Assembly (NCBI GenBank): GCA_025667525.1
Contig: CM046882.1
Location: 217,294,592-217,358,591, forward strand
Reading direction: 5' to 3'
Length of the DNA: 64,000 nt
From: Glebionis coronaria
Taxonomy: Eukaryota; Streptophyta; Magnoliopsida; Asterales; Asteraceae
Shown: positions 1-10,506 of the stretch, one piece after another
Position numbering within the stretch: position 1 is the first letter of the stretch
How the letters are laid out: each line of letters begins with the position of its first letter
Translations under genes and position numbers: made by a program
The notes under the pieces: generated by a model
The model's database searches: none
What the model was told of the DNA's origin: nothing
Seen by the model: only the letters and a program-made list of their open reading frames with translations

Positions 1-1320
1 CTTTTTAATGTAAACCCTATATCCTTTGCTCTGCACTGAATAACCCATGAAGTAGCCTTCATCACCTTTTGCATCAAATTTACCTAGGGCATCACTAGTT
101 TCTAAAACAACTACATGACAACCAAAAGGCTTGAGAAAGCCAATATTTGGCTTCCTTCCCCAAAGTAACTCATAAGGTGTCTTATTATGTATTTTGTTGA
201 CCAATGCCCTATTTTGAACATAACAAGCTGTGTTAACAGCTTCAGCCCAAAAGGCTATAGGAAAGTGGGCATCAGCCAACATGGTTCTGGCTGCTTCAAT
301 TAGGGTTCTATTCTTCCTTTCAGCAACTCCATTTTGCTGTGGAGTTCTAGCTATGCTAAACTGTCTAGTAATCCCTTTCTTGGCACAAAAATCATCTAAC
401 AACTGATTTCTAAACTCACCCCCATTGTCACTTCTAAGAATTTTGACCTCATTACCATTCTTCTTCTCAATCTGGGTAATGAAATTAATCAAACTTTGGG
501 CAGTTTCACTTTTCTTGGCTAAAAAGAAAGTCCATGTAAACCTGGAAAAATCATCAGTGATGACAAAACAATATGATTTACCCATTAAACTTTCTATATT
601 AGTTGGACCAAAGAGGTCCATATGCAATAAGTGAAGTGGTTTAGAACTAGAGTGCACCTGTTTAGATTTGAATGTGACCTTGTGTTGCTTGCCCTTAAGA
701 CATGCAACACAAGAGTGGTCATTGTGGAAAGCCTTTTCAGGCAAACCATCAACTAAACCAAGCCTCACAAGTCTATTGATATTTTTAAAGTTTATGTGCC
801 CTAATCTCCTGTGCCAAAGATTACTTTCATCTACTGAGGCTTTAGCATAAAAACATGACATCATTTTATTATTCATCTTAATTCCATTAAGATTCACATT
901 ATATATGTCTTTATGCCTTGGTGTTCTAAATTCTATGTATTTCTCCTCAGGGAGCTTGTAATCTTTGCTTAACACCAAGCACTCAGTATCTGTGAAAAGA
1001 ACCTTATTTTTGTTATCACACACTTGTGATACACTAAACAAATTATAATCCAGTTCTTTTACCAGGAAGACATTCTCAAAACGTAGATTATTGGTAATAA
1101 GGGTTCCTTTTCCTGTGATGGTGCCATAGCCCCCTCCAAAGTATACCTTATCACCATCTTGAATAGGAGTGAAGTTTGTCAGATAGTCTTCCTTTCCTGT
1201 CATGTGCCTTGAGCATCCACTATCCCAATATCCATAATCATTGATCTTCATCTGAATGCCCTGCACATAAAGAAAACACATTAGTTTTCTTTGGGAACCC
1301 AAGCCTTGGAAGACTTGGAT
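1..1320 (-). CDS. Copia A2 pol, N-terminal part: protease and integrase (partial)
   Basis: I read this frame codon by codon from 1320 to position 1 and found it open. It is a different frame from gag and overlaps the end of gag by about 39 nt. Near 1230 is the copia protease active site (YWDSGCSRHM). Near 810 is the GAG-pre-integrase zinc finger: LWHRRLGHINF followed by CVACLKGKQ, an HHCC pattern. The integrase core follows: HMDLFGP and ITDDFSRF (about 620-540), then RSDNGGEF (about 430), then the catalytic Glu in QNGVAERKNRT (about 325). Protease matures the polyprotein and integrase inserts the cDNA. The sequence leaves the window just after FMGYS, still inside the integrase C-terminal region. 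No gag-pol readthrough is possible without a frame change or splicing. RT and RNase H are not visible for this copy. Confidence 0.88.
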   Translation of the reverse strand, partial: MQVFQGLGSQRKLMCFLYVQGIQMKINDYGYWDSGCSRHMTGKEDYLTNFTPIQDGDKVYFGGGYGTITGKGTLITNNLRFENVFLVKELDYNLFSVSQVCDNKNKVLFTDTECLVLSKDYKLPEEKYIEFRTPRHKDIYNVNLNGIKMNNKMMSCFYAKASVDESNLWHRRLGHINFKNINRLVRLGLVDGLPEKAFHNDHSCVACLKGKQHKVTFKSKQVHSSSKPLHLLHMDLFGPTNIESLMGKSYCFVITDDFSRFTWTFFLAKKSETAQSLINFITQIEKKNGNEVKILRSDNGGEFRNQLLDDFCAKKGITRQFSIARTPQQNGVAERKNRTLIEAARTMLADAHFPIAFWAEAVNTACYVQNRALVNKIHNKTPYELLWGRKPNIGFLKPFGCHVVVLETSDALGKFDAKGDEGYFMGYSVQSKGYRVYIKK

Positions 1321-4172
1321 TCATCTGGTTGTTCAACAAGAACAGACTTGGTTCTCATAACAACCCCATTTTCATCCCTTTTTGGATGAAATTCCCAGTT
1401 AACCCCAATTGGTCTTGACATGACCTTTGAAATATAATGAAACCTGTTGCATGTCATAGAAAGACCAGTAGAATTAGGGTTTTGGTCTTGTTTTGGTCTC
1501 CATGTTAAGCTAGTAGAAGCTTTAGACCCATTTCCCTGTGGTTGCAAATACCTAGGTTTGGCAGTGTGTCTGTCAGCGCTGAAATTGTTCTTGTCAGCGC
1601 CCCGATTGCCTTTATCAGCGTTAAACCTAGGGTTTGCTACAGGAACCCATTGCCTATTGGACCAAGTGTTTGACTTTTGGAAAGGTCTTAGGCCTTGTGT
1701 GTTAGACCCTCTAGAAAAGAATGGGGCTGGTCTAACAACTTGTGAACTTTTGTTCACAAAGGTATTGGGTCTGACAGTGTTTGACCTATGTTGACTTTTG
1801 TCAACGCTGAAATGGTTCCTATCAGCGTTGACATTGGAAGCGTTGACACATTTGTATGCGAAATGTGAAAAGCTACCACATGAGTAACAAGATTTTCTAG
1901 ACATAGTCTTAGGTCTAGAAGCAAAGAAGCCTGTTCCATGGTTACTAACTTGGCTTTTTGGTGACCTAGTATTCCTATACATCTCTGCATACTTAACACT
2001 AGGTTTTCTAACAGTTTGTGGGCCAAGGTCAACAGCTTTGCCAGTGGTTGGGTGTGTGATTTTAATAGGTGTAGGATCATGGCTCGTGATTGGTGTGGGC
2101 TCATTTGGACTTTCACACAACAACCCTCCCTTAACAAACAAAGTGTGGTTAGCTTTCTTCCACTCATCTAGGTCAGTCAGTTTTTGTTTGTATTCTTCAA
2201 CTGGGGAAGTCACTCTAGGTGGAGGAATGAATTCCTGCTCTTGGAGTTCTGGCAAGCCAGTCCAAGATAAGTCCTTTGATTGGACACCATAGAAATCCCC
2301 AGCTGGTGGTGGAACGCCAGTATAATCTTTCATCCCAATCCCACTCATGTCCTTAGAGTCTCTTTGTTTACTAACACACTCTCCTAGGGATTGTGTGGCC
2401 TTATCAAATCTCTGGATTTTAAGACTCACATTATCTTTATTTTTGTTAGCCTCATCTAACTGAGCTATCAAATCAAGATTAACCCTGTTTGTGATATCTT
2501 GAATATCTTTACTTTGATGTAACTCATGTTTTAAGATATTTATTTTATCTTTTAAATCAAACTCCATTTTCTTATACTCAGCTACTGTCTTTTCTGTTTG
2601 GGTGAGAGCAATTTGATAATTAGATACTTTGCATCTTTCAGCACTTGCCTCATCTAATAATTTTACTATCTCTTGATTTAGTTTTTCAGTATTTAAACGA
2701 CAACCCTTAGAACAGAAAGCATCATCATATACCTCATTATCTGATGAAGAGGAGGAGTGTGCCATGAGAGCATATTCAACATGCTCTTCTTTAACTTCAG
2801 CAACCAAGGCTCTGTCCTCTTCCTCATCCTTAGCCAAAAAGTTCCAGCTCCAGTCCCATCCTCCAACACCATCAATTTGTTGAACAGCAACCATGGCCTT
2901 GGGATCTTGGCTCTTAACCATTTGGCTTGAAGGCTTACCAGCATCAGATCTTCTTGGAGATCTACATTCCCTCATAAAGTGCCCCATCCGATGACAATTG
3001 TAGCACTCAACTTTGGATTTGTCAAATCCAGCAACATCCTTAACATTAAAGGTCATCTTCTTCTTGAACCTTTTATTAAACCTGTTTGCTCTTAAACTTA
3101 CAAGAGCCATAGTCCACTTGATGTCCATCTCTTCCAATTGCTCATCACTTATCTGCTCAAGATCTTCATATGTAATCCTTGAATCACTGGGCAAAGAAGC
3201 AATGAATGCACACACAGTATCTAGATCTAAACCAGCAGGTTTAATTCCATCAGCGCCAAAGTTGTGAGTGTCAGCGCTTGAGTATAAAGCGTTGACAGGA
3301 TATGATCCAGCGCTGACAGACTGTGATCCAGCGTTGACACATTGAGATCCAGTGACTGGATGTCCATAAGAGTTCATGGAATCAAATTGGCCTTCACTTT
3401 GTGAGAAGAAGGCCATGTTGCTACTGGAAGATTTATTATCACTCTCCAAAAGCCATTCATTCTCCAACAATCTTAGTTTGTTGAAGATGTCATCAAACCT
3501 GGAGGTCTTGTGGGTGTTATTGACAAGAATGGATCTTGTCTCAATCTTCCATACATCACCAAGGCTTTTGAGAAAAGTAGCATTCAAGTCAGGGTCATCA
3601 ATCTGTGTTCCCATGAAGGAAAGTTGACTTGTGATGTCAAGCAGTCTACTTCTCACACTGTTGAGATTCTCATTGGGTTGAGCCTTAAAGACAGCATACT
3701 CATGCATGAGTTGCTTCTTCTTTTCTTCTTTTGTGTCAGCATTTCCACCATGTGCTACTTCAAGAGCTTCCCAAAGCTCTTTTGCAGACTCAAAGCATTT
3801 GTACTTGTGCTGATTCTCATGACCTAAGGCGTGTTTCATGATGTTCAAGATTTTCATGTCCACCCTTTTCTTGGCTATATCTTCAGCAGATACAGCTCTT
3901 CCATCTTCAGGCTTTTCCTTCTTATCAGCTTCAGGACAATTAGGAACAACTATCCTTGTGGCAATAGCATTAGCAATCTTTTGAGCTTTGTTGAATGTGT
4001 TCCCATATTCAACAATCTCCCAAAGAGTGTAGTCATGGATGGCTATATATTGCTCAAAATTAGACTTCCAAAGCTCGAAGTTCCTGGCATCAAACATGGG
4101 AATTTTGATACTAGGGTTTGTGGTGTTGTTTTGTAGCAAAACTGGAGCAGGAGGCTGATTTGTGCCAGACAT
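1281..4172 (-). CDS. Copia A2 gag, unusually long (963 aa)
   Basis: Start codon at 4172, about 100 nt downstream of the primer-binding site; intact to the TAA at 1281. Residues about 20-240 form the copia capsid region (FELWKSNFEQYI, LWEIVEYG, KELWEALEVAHGG, later LRLLENEWLL). A first zinc knuckle, CYNCHRMGHFMREC (CX2CX4HX4C), lies near residue 389 and a second, CYSCGSFSHFAYKC, near residue 760. Between them is a coiled-coil-like stretch (about 510-600). It is far longer than a minimal copia Gag. Linkers rich in SADK, NADK, SVDK, VNA and VSA are encoded by repeated copies of the element's own motif GCGYTGACA, read in both orientations (about 3249-3340, 1800-1845, 1570-1620). The protein ends WVPKEN-stop, just after the -1 frame of pol opens. 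Confidence 0.92.
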   Translation of the reverse strand: MSGTNQPPAPVLLQNNTTNPSIKIPMFDARNFELWKSNFEQYIAIHDYTLWEIVEYGNTFNKAQKIANAIATRIVVPNCPEADKKEKPEDGRAVSAEDIAKKRVDMKILNIMKHALGHENQHKYKCFESAKELWEALEVAHGGNADTKEEKKKQLMHEYAVFKAQPNENLNSVRSRLLDITSQLSFMGTQIDDPDLNATFLKSLGDVWKIETRSILVNNTHKTSRFDDIFNKLRLLENEWLLESDNKSSSSNMAFFSQSEGQFDSMNSYGHPVTGSQCVNAGSQSVSAGSYPVNALYSSADTHNFGADGIKPAGLDLDTVCAFIASLPSDSRITYEDLEQISDEQLEEMDIKWTMALVSLRANRFNKRFKKKMTFNVKDVAGFDKSKVECYNCHRMGHFMRECRSPRRSDAGKPSSQMVKSQDPKAMVAVQQIDGVGGWDWSWNFLAKDEEEDRALVAEVKEEHVEYALMAHSSSSSDNEVYDDAFCSKGCRLNTEKLNQEIVKLLDEASAERCKVSNYQIALTQTEKTVAEYKKMEFDLKDKINILKHELHQSKDIQDITNRVNLDLIAQLDEANKNKDNVSLKIQRFDKATQSLGECVSKQRDSKDMSGIGMKDYTGVPPPAGDFYGVQSKDLSWTGLPELQEQEFIPPPRVTSPVEEYKQKLTDLDEWKKANHTLFVKGGLLCESPNEPTPITSHDPTPIKITHPTTGKAVDLGPQTVRKPSVKYAEMYRNTRSPKSQVSNHGTGFFASRPKTMSRKSCYSCGSFSHFAYKCVNASNVNADRNHFSVDKSQHRSNTVRPNTFVNKSSQVVRPAPFFSRGSNTQGLRPFQKSNTWSNRQWVPVANPRFNADKGNRGADKNNFSADRHTAKPRYLQPQGNGSKASTSLTWRPKQDQNPNSTGLSMTCNRFHYISKVMSRPIGVNWEFHPKRDENGVVMRTKSVLVEQPDESKSSKAWVPKEN

Positions 4173-4265
4173 GATGTTTTTAGGGTTTTGAGAAATTTAG
4201 GGTTTTTAGGGTTTTTGGTGTTTTAGGGTTCTTGCGTTACTTAAAGATCAAAAGTTTCTCAACAA

Positions 4266-4277
4266 GCTCTGATACCA
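4266..4277 (-). other. Primer-binding site, tRNA-iMet (copia A2)
   Basis: On the minus strand this reads TGGTATCAGAGC, the usual plant copia site complementary to the 3' end of initiator-Met tRNA. It starts two bases inside the end of the 5' LTR and primes minus-strand cDNA. Confidence 0.93.
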
Positions 4278-4279
4278 CT

Positions 4280-4816
4280 TGTTGATCCCAAACTTAGATC
4301 GATTAAGCTTTGTGTATATGAGATTAGATCAAGTAATACACGTAGAGAAACCTTTGCTTATGAATAAAGTAACTAAGTGTTATGCGGAATTAACACTTAA
4401 TCTAAAACACAAAGATGTTAAACAAACTTTCACTTGTATTAGAATGAACGAACTTGATTACAATGAAAGAGGTTTAACTTGTGAAAACTTATGATAACTA
4501 ATGATTAACATTAACCTAAAAGATCTTCTTTTATAGATTTAGAAGTCTTGTACAATAAGCTACGAATCAACTATTCTAGGTAAAGATAATAATAGAAAAT
4601 ACAATGTCGAGCTTATCTTTACCATACACAAATAAAGAAACAAATAAACAAAAAGATTCGTATGAAGATATATTCCATCAGTGTTAATCTTCAAGGCTGT
4701 CAGCGTTGACTTCTACAAATGTCAACGCTTGGCTGTCAGCGTCCAATGTCATCTTATCAGCGCTTGAATTCTTCTTATCAGCGTCTAGTGAACTGACCCA
4801 TAATTTATTCCCAACA
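4280..4816 (-). repeat. 5' LTR of copia A2 (537 bp)
   Basis: On the minus strand it begins TGTTGGGAATAAATTATG and ends GGGATCAACA (TG...CA). It is the same family as the A1 3' LTR at 10507-11022, with diverged interior. The U3 end (about 4697-4784) holds five copies of the family motif (TGTCAGCG, TGTCAACGC, TATCAGCG as seen on the plus strand), starting about 32 bp inside the LTR edge. The opposite edge is followed by the primer-binding site, which fixes the orientation. Confidence 0.92.
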
Positions 4817-6134
4817 TACACAAGAGGAGGGGATAGACTATGAGGAAGTCTTTGCACCAGTTGCACGGATTGAAGCTATTAGGATCTTTTTAGCCTATGC
4901 ATCCTGCATGGGCTTCACTGTCTATCAAATGGATGTCAAGAGTGCCTTCCTCTATGGAACAATTATTGAGGAGGTATATGTGATGCAGCCTCCTGGTTTT
5001 GAGGATCCAGAGAACCCAGACAAGGTGTATAGAGTCAGAAAGGCTATGTATGGACTTCATCAAGCCCCTAGAGCATAGTATGGTACTTTGTCTACTTATT
5101 TGGTGGACAATGGATTCAAGAGGGGCACCATAGATCAGACACTATTTACAAAGAAGAAAGGTACGGATGTGTTGCTTGTTCAGGTCTATGTTGATGACAT
5201 CATTATTGGGTCTACTGATCCAAAGATGAGTGAGGATTTCTCCAAGATTATGACAGACAAATTCAAGATGAGTGTTATGGGTGAGATGAACTTCTTTCTT
5301 AGTTTACAAGTTCAGCAGAAAGAAGATGGTATCTTCATCTCCCAGGATAAATATGTGGCTGAGATCTTGAAGAAGTTTGGCTTTTCTCCACATGAAAAGA
5401 GGGCTACTACTCCTATGGATAGAAAACACCCTTGGGGAAAGATTGGAGATGGGAAAGATGTTGATGTCAGGCACTATAGATCCATGATTGGATCATTGAT
5501 GTACCTTACAGCCTCCAGACCTGACATCATGTTTGCTGTGTGTGCTTGTGCACGCCATCAAGTGACTCCCAAAGAATGTCACCTTTATGTTGTGAAGAGG
5601 ATCTTTAGGTACCTGAGATGCTATCCTAGTCTTGGTTTGTGGTACCCAAAGGATTCACCATTGGAGCTGATTGCATATTCAGATAGTGACTATGGAGGTG
5701 ATAAGTTTGATAGAAAATCCACAACTGGTGGATGTCAGTTTCTTGGGAGCAGATTGATATCTTGGCAATGCAAGAAACAAACAGTGGTGGCTAATTCTAC
5801 AACTGAAGCTGAGTATGTGGCTGCAGCTGCTTGTTGTGGACAAGTTTTGTGGATTCAGAACCAGCTGTTAGACTATGGGTATAATTTCATGCATACCAAG
5901 ATATTTGTTGACAATAATAGCACTTTATGCATCATTAAGAATCCTGTACATCATTCTAAAACTAAACACATAGAAATTAGACACCATTTTATAAGAGATT
6001 GTTTTGAAAAGGGTTTAATACAACCAGATAGGGTTGACACAGAAGAAAATGTGTCAGATTTACTAACTAAACCTTTTGATGCTGGGAGGTTTCAATACTT
6101 GGTAACAAGTATTGGAATGATCAATCTCACATAA
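4817..6134 (+). pseudogene. Copia A1 reverse transcriptase-RNase H (broken)
   Basis: The frame enters at 4821 within the conserved RT N-terminus ([20 protein letters not shown]), continues through [12 protein letters not shown] and [12 protein letters not shown], and then meets TAG at 5076-5078 where the family has Trp. After the stop it continues in the same frame through the polymerase active site VYVDDIIIGS (about 5188) and MYLTASRPDIMFAV. RNase H follows: YSDSDYGGDKFDRKSTTGG, NSTTEAEYVAAAACC, DNNSTLCI and KTKHIEIRHHFIRD. It ends at 6134 with the usual tail (LLTKPFDAGRFQYL). RT copies the genomic RNA into DNA and RNase H removes the RNA. The 5' end is cut by the A2 insertion. Confidence 0.93.
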
Positions 6135-7387
6135 TATGTGTTTTGGTGTCTTTTTGTAACAGTATGTATAGGATGATGCATTGTTATTGGTCTTTTTGAA
6201 GATTTAGATTTTCCACTATATTTTTCTAACACTGACAAAGGTTGCTTGAACGCTGATAAGTATTTTTGTGACGTTGTCAGCAATATATTTGTCTAACGCT
6301 GACAAAGCTTCCCTCAATGCTGTTATGTGTTATCGGGGCGTTGTCAGCAACAATGTTAGTTTTGTGGTTTTTAATCTAAATGTACAGGTGGTGTTAGCAG
6401 TATACCATTGGATACAGAGTTGCTTATGGATCATTAGAGAATCATTTGGACAAGTTTTATTTATGAATAATGGTTGGAATTTTTAATTCCTATCTTGACA
6501 TAAATTTTTTATGTTCATGCATATTTTTAGCAACTTATGTATCATAGTTTAAGGGGAGGTTTTAGGAACCTTTAGGATGTTTGGGTATCCATATGATACT
6601 CTTATCACAATTCTAGATTGTGTCCACAAGTGAGTATGAGTTAGTTTTACTAAATCATGAGGCACTGTAGCATACAAAGTTGATATACTATGCATGCTGC
6701 CAAGACATTTTTGGCCTAGAATTGGTTGTGGTCTGTTGGGAGACTTGGGAATAATTTTGTTATGGTATTTACCTGGGAGTAACAAGGAATTTTATAAGGT
6801 AACTTGGTTGTTAAGAGTTTTGGTTAGCAAGGGACACTAGAGGACTGTTATGTCTATCTTGCATAAGCAAGTGTGCATAACTGGACAGTGCTTGCCGCCC
6901 TATAATAATTATCAGCTTTTTGGTTATCTTCTCTAGGATAAATTACTTTGTTAAGGTCATTTTTCATTTTTAAACATTTTTATTTTTGGACGCTGACAAG
7001 TATTTTTCCAAGCGTTGTTGTGACCAATTTAGACGCTGACATGGCTATGGCAAACGTTGACAAGAATATAGCCGTTGGGCGTTGATAGGTTATTTTTGAC
7101 TGTTGACACTCAATGGGACCTACCCAGTTGTTACTTTTTGACATATTTTTAGGCCGTAATTTTGGGAGTTGATAACTTTCATTTAATGCATGAGATAAAC
7201 TTATTATTTTTCAATATTTTCATGATTACATTTTGAAAATACTTGCCTATTTTTAGGCCAATCACATGCATTTTCTTCTCCTATATATTTGGCTCCTATT
7301 TTTAAACAGGGTACCTATTATTCTTGTCTAACATAATTTTCTCTTATCAACTTCATCTTCATCAGTCATTTTTAACAGCTTTCAACA
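6135..7387 (+). other. Non-coding spacer between copia A1 RNase H and 3' ORF
   Basis: I see no convincing coding frame. Two clusters of the family motif occur at about 6228-6345 and 6988-7105 (AACGCTGACA, GACGCTGACA, AACGTTGACA, GGCGTTGATA and variants). The last ~60 bases before the ATG at 7388 are AC/TC-rich, like a leader. The spacer may hold the promoter or splice acceptor for the downstream ORF; nothing here proves which. Confidence 0.6.
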
Positions 7388-9679
7388 ATGGCACCAAAGT
7401 TTAAACCATCAGAGTTGGAATTGGGGTTCAGAAGCCATCACAACATGATCGCGTATCTTGAAGCTGATGATACTCTGTTTCCCCAATACACACAAATGGT
7501 GGCGTATTTGAACACATCTCCTATTAGGTATGCTATTTCTCATGCACCACTCATTCCTGTCACACATATTAAACAGTTTTGGAACACTGTCAGTTCCTCA
7601 ACAGTTAATAGAGTGACTACATTATCTTCTATTGTTCATGGGAGAACTTGGGTGGTTACTGAGGCTTTGGTACGCCAAGCCTTGCATCTTGATGATGCTG
7701 ATGGTATAACCACCCTTCCCATTAGTGACATAGAACAAGAGCTAAGGGCTTTGGGTTATCCTTTTCCTGATGAAGGAACTTTAAATAAATATCATAAACA
7801 GGAGTTTCCCCCAGCCTGGAAGTACCTCATACATGTCCTCCTACAATGTTTGAGTCCCAAGTGCACTGCACACAATGAGATCAATAGATCTATTGCCAGT
7901 GCTATTGTGTATATTGCTACTCGGCAAAAATTTAATTATTCCAAAATGATTTTTAAGGGCATGTGTAAAAATAAAGGGAACAAAATGACTTTAGCTTATC
8001 CCAGATTTTTACAAATGGTTTTTGATGTCCAAGAATACTGCACAAGGGAGCATAATGATTTTTATGAGATCCCTGTGCAAAAGAAAGCAATTTTTATGAA
8101 GATGAACTCACCCCCACATCGTGACCTAACCTTAACCTAAGCTATACTTGTTGTCATTGCAGCAGCTCAACCCCAGCCTGACCCCCAACCTCAAATTGAT
8201 CCAATACCTGAACCATTACCTTCACCACAACATATGCAAATTGACCAAGAACCCTTCGACGCTGACACGTTAAATGTTGGCGTTGATGTGCCTATTTTAA
8301 ACGTTGACACACAACCTTCACAAACCCAAACACCCCTTAACCAACCCACATCCACCCAATCCACATCATCATCTCCACCAACACAATATAGGTTACAAAA
8401 ACGCCAAAGGACTACTGGAGTGTTCTCTTCTGGTGGTCCTAGCCATATAGCAGAGAGAACCACCACCACAAGTGTGGTTGGTGCTATGGATGAGGTTGGG
8501 ACTATTGGTTCTGGCTTAGAAGCTGGCCAAGGCAGTCCCACAATCATTAAGTCCTCATCCATGCCCAATGAATCTGACTTGGGAGGTCAAATACCCATTT
8601 TAGAAGAGGGCAGATTGGAATCAATGACCCTAATTGAATTGGCGGCAGTTTGCATGAGCTTGCAAAAGCAAAATGCAGACTTGGTACAAGTTTTCAGCAC
8701 ACAAGGCCTTGAACTCAAGCAATTGAGGGAGAGGATTGTTATTTTGGAGACTGCTAGTGCAAGGAGAGGGATGGAGGAATCTTCCAAAGGGGAGGATGAT
8801 CAAATAAATGTGAGTGATAAGGGCAGCCATGATGGTCAATCTTTGGATATTGCTGAGGCCCTAACAAGTTTGAAGAAACATACAGGTTTTGATACGTCTC
8901 TAGTCTCTCCTACAAACTTAAATTTATCATTTACAGCCATGTTGGAGGAAATTGCAAAAGGCGCTGAGGCAGGAAATTTAAGCGTTGACAAGGAGAATTT
9001 GGACGCTAACATGAGTATTTTGGGCGCTGACAGACCAAAAGTGAGCGTTGACAGACCTGCAAATGAGGGTGATGTATCCCAGTCATCATCTATCATCAAC
9101 GAGGTTTCTTCACAGGTATCACCATCTACCTTACCAACAATTGATCCATTAGATAAGGGTAAGGGTATTATGGTAGAAGAGGTTGTTCCAAAGAATGCAG
9201 CTCAAATTGAATTTGATAGAAAGTTGGCTGCACAAATTGTGGAACAAGAAAGAAAGGAGGTGAGAGAGTCACCATTTGTTGTCACTTCAGAAGAGCAAGA
9301 AGGAAGTGATGCAGCTAGCTCAGACTCAAGTGTTATGATAATAGAACAGCAAGAAAGACTTGAGTATGGAGATGAGTTGGCCAAGGAGAAATTGAGAGAG
9401 TTGAAATTGCAAGTTGATTTTGATATGCCAGAGGTGGTTCAAATGTATCATGCTTGGGAAGATAGATGTATGGAGAATCCACACTTGACCATTTCAGATC
9501 AAATATTGGGTTTAGAGATTCTTCTCAGAGTACAAAAGGATTGCAAGATCATTTTGAAACATAAAGCCAGCAATGTTCTCTCAGAGTTGAAAAGGGATAG
9601 AAGGGAGTTGTATTGCATGTTGCTCAGGTGTCATGGAGTAGGGGTGGACTTATCAGAAATTGAAGGCATTGACATTTGA
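7388..9679 (+). pseudogene. Copia A1 3' ORF, main part (plant retrotransposon protein), one in-frame stop
   Basis: ATG at 7388; open to TAA at 8138-8140, then open in the same frame to TGA at 9677-9679. The first 235 residues form a globular region (FPQYTQMVAYLNTSPIRYAI, HIKQFWNTVS, VVTEALVRQALHLDDADG, WKYLIHVLLQCLSPK, IASAIVYIATRQKFNYSKM). From memory this resembles the domain called putative plant transposon protein (Transposase_32 type), common beside Asteraceae retroelements. After the stop come a Pro/Gln-rich linker, a short coiled coil (about 8630-8760) and a region with VDK/ADK/VDRP repeats encoded by the family motif (8258-8310, 8961-9055). Then come KGKGIMVEEV and a helical tail. Its position corresponds to the env-like ORF of Sireviruses, but I see no signal peptide or membrane segment. 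Function unknown. Confidence 0.75.
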
Positions 9680-10454
9680 TGAGTTGGAATGTAGAGCTTA
9701 TCCCATTTAGGTTAGAGTGCAAGAAGCAAACACTCTAAGACTTCTTTTTGATGAAAGAAAAGAAGAACTTGCAGAGGAAATGGAGCTCAAGAAGGCAATG
9801 TTTGTTCCCAGACCAGTGAAAAAGGGAATTCCTCTTGAGTTTCCCAAAGATATGGATCCATTACATCCAAGTGAAGCTGTCATAAGAAAGAGCCTCAAGC
9901 TTTCACCATTAGAAGCTTCAGATATGGTACAAGTGTTACCACTAGATTCCAGAAATCCAATTGTGAGCTATGAGGAAGATGAATGTGGATTTTGGAAGAT
10001 TGGCAGGTATGGGAAAGAGGTGCAAACTTTTACCACTCTTATATCTTTGTTTGCAAGTTTTGACAGAGAAGACTTGGTAGACCTATGGAGGTTGTTAGAG
10101 GCCAAGTATGAGGCTGAAGCACCAACTTCAGCCAATGGAATAAAACTGTGGTCCACATTCAAGAGAATGTGTGGACCAAAAGATGAGGATCCTGCTATTT
10201 GGAAGGATCTTGAAGATGATCTCAGTGGTCTTCAATGGAGATTTTATTCAGCTGTTGGTGTTTATTATTTGAGTTCTACAAAGTTTGCTGAGTATCTACT
10301 TGTGGATGGTCAGTATTTCATGTCCAAGGATTTCTTGGAGAAGATGAAGAACACTCAGCTGGAATGTGATTATTCAAGTGATGTGGCAAAATACTTGATC
10401 AGATTTATTTATTACCAATATGAGAAGGTTTGTAAGATTCCTCCTAGTCCTTAA
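9662..10454 (+). pseudogene. Copia A1 3' ORF, C-terminal domain (frameshifted)
   Basis: This continues the same protein in another frame. The frame is open at about 9662, meets TAG at 9708-9710, then stays open from 9711 to TAA at 10452-10454. The C-terminal 150 residues (GFWKIGRYGKEVQTF, FDREDLVDLWRLL, LKWSTFKRM-like, WRFYSAVGVYYLSS, DVAKYLIRFIYYQYEKV) align by eye with the C-terminus of the copia B 3' ORF (WWKLTRADNTAQTF, DSEDLEDLWKIL, YWKLFTNSGVYEVV), so the domain is shared between the two families. There is no ATG at the head; a GTG at 9717 is only the first alternative codon after the stop. Best read as a broken part of the upstream ORF. Confidence 0.75.
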
Positions 10455-10490
10455 TGTTTATTCAGAAACTTGATCATTGGAGTAGATATC

Positions 10491-10506
10491 AAGTTTAGGG
10501 GAGGAT
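10491..10506 (+). other. Polypurine tract of copia A1
   Basis: AAGTTTAGGGGAGGAT lies immediately before the TG of the 3' LTR. The same string precedes the copia B 3' LTR. It is the expected primer for plus-strand cDNA synthesis. Confidence 0.85.

Larger units (their letters stand above)
1..4816 (-). mobile_element. Copia A2: LTR retrotransposon, 5' portion, cut by left window edge
   Basis: Reading leftward on the minus strand the order is 5' LTR (4816-4280), tRNA-iMet primer-binding site, gag, protease, integrase. This is the Ty1/copia order, with integrase ahead of reverse transcriptase. RT, RNase H, any 3' ORF and the 3' LTR lie left of the window. The LTR termini TGTTGGGAATAAAT and GGGATCAACA match those of A1 and copia B. 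The right end abuts an RT-coding frame (A1) at 4817 with no spacer, so A2 inserted into A1; bases 4817-4821 (TACAC) would be one copy of the target duplication. Both visible coding segments are free of nonsense codons, so A2 looks younger than A1. Confidence 0.9.

Noticed and set aside
1447..4136. Several plus-strand frames of 80-115 codons opposite copia A2 gag
   Set aside because: Antisense shadows of the 963-codon gag with no domain of their own.
7388..10454. An envelope gene like that proposed for Sireviruses
   Set aside because: Position fits, but there is no signal peptide or transmembrane segment in A1 or copia B versions; described as 3' ORF of unknown function.
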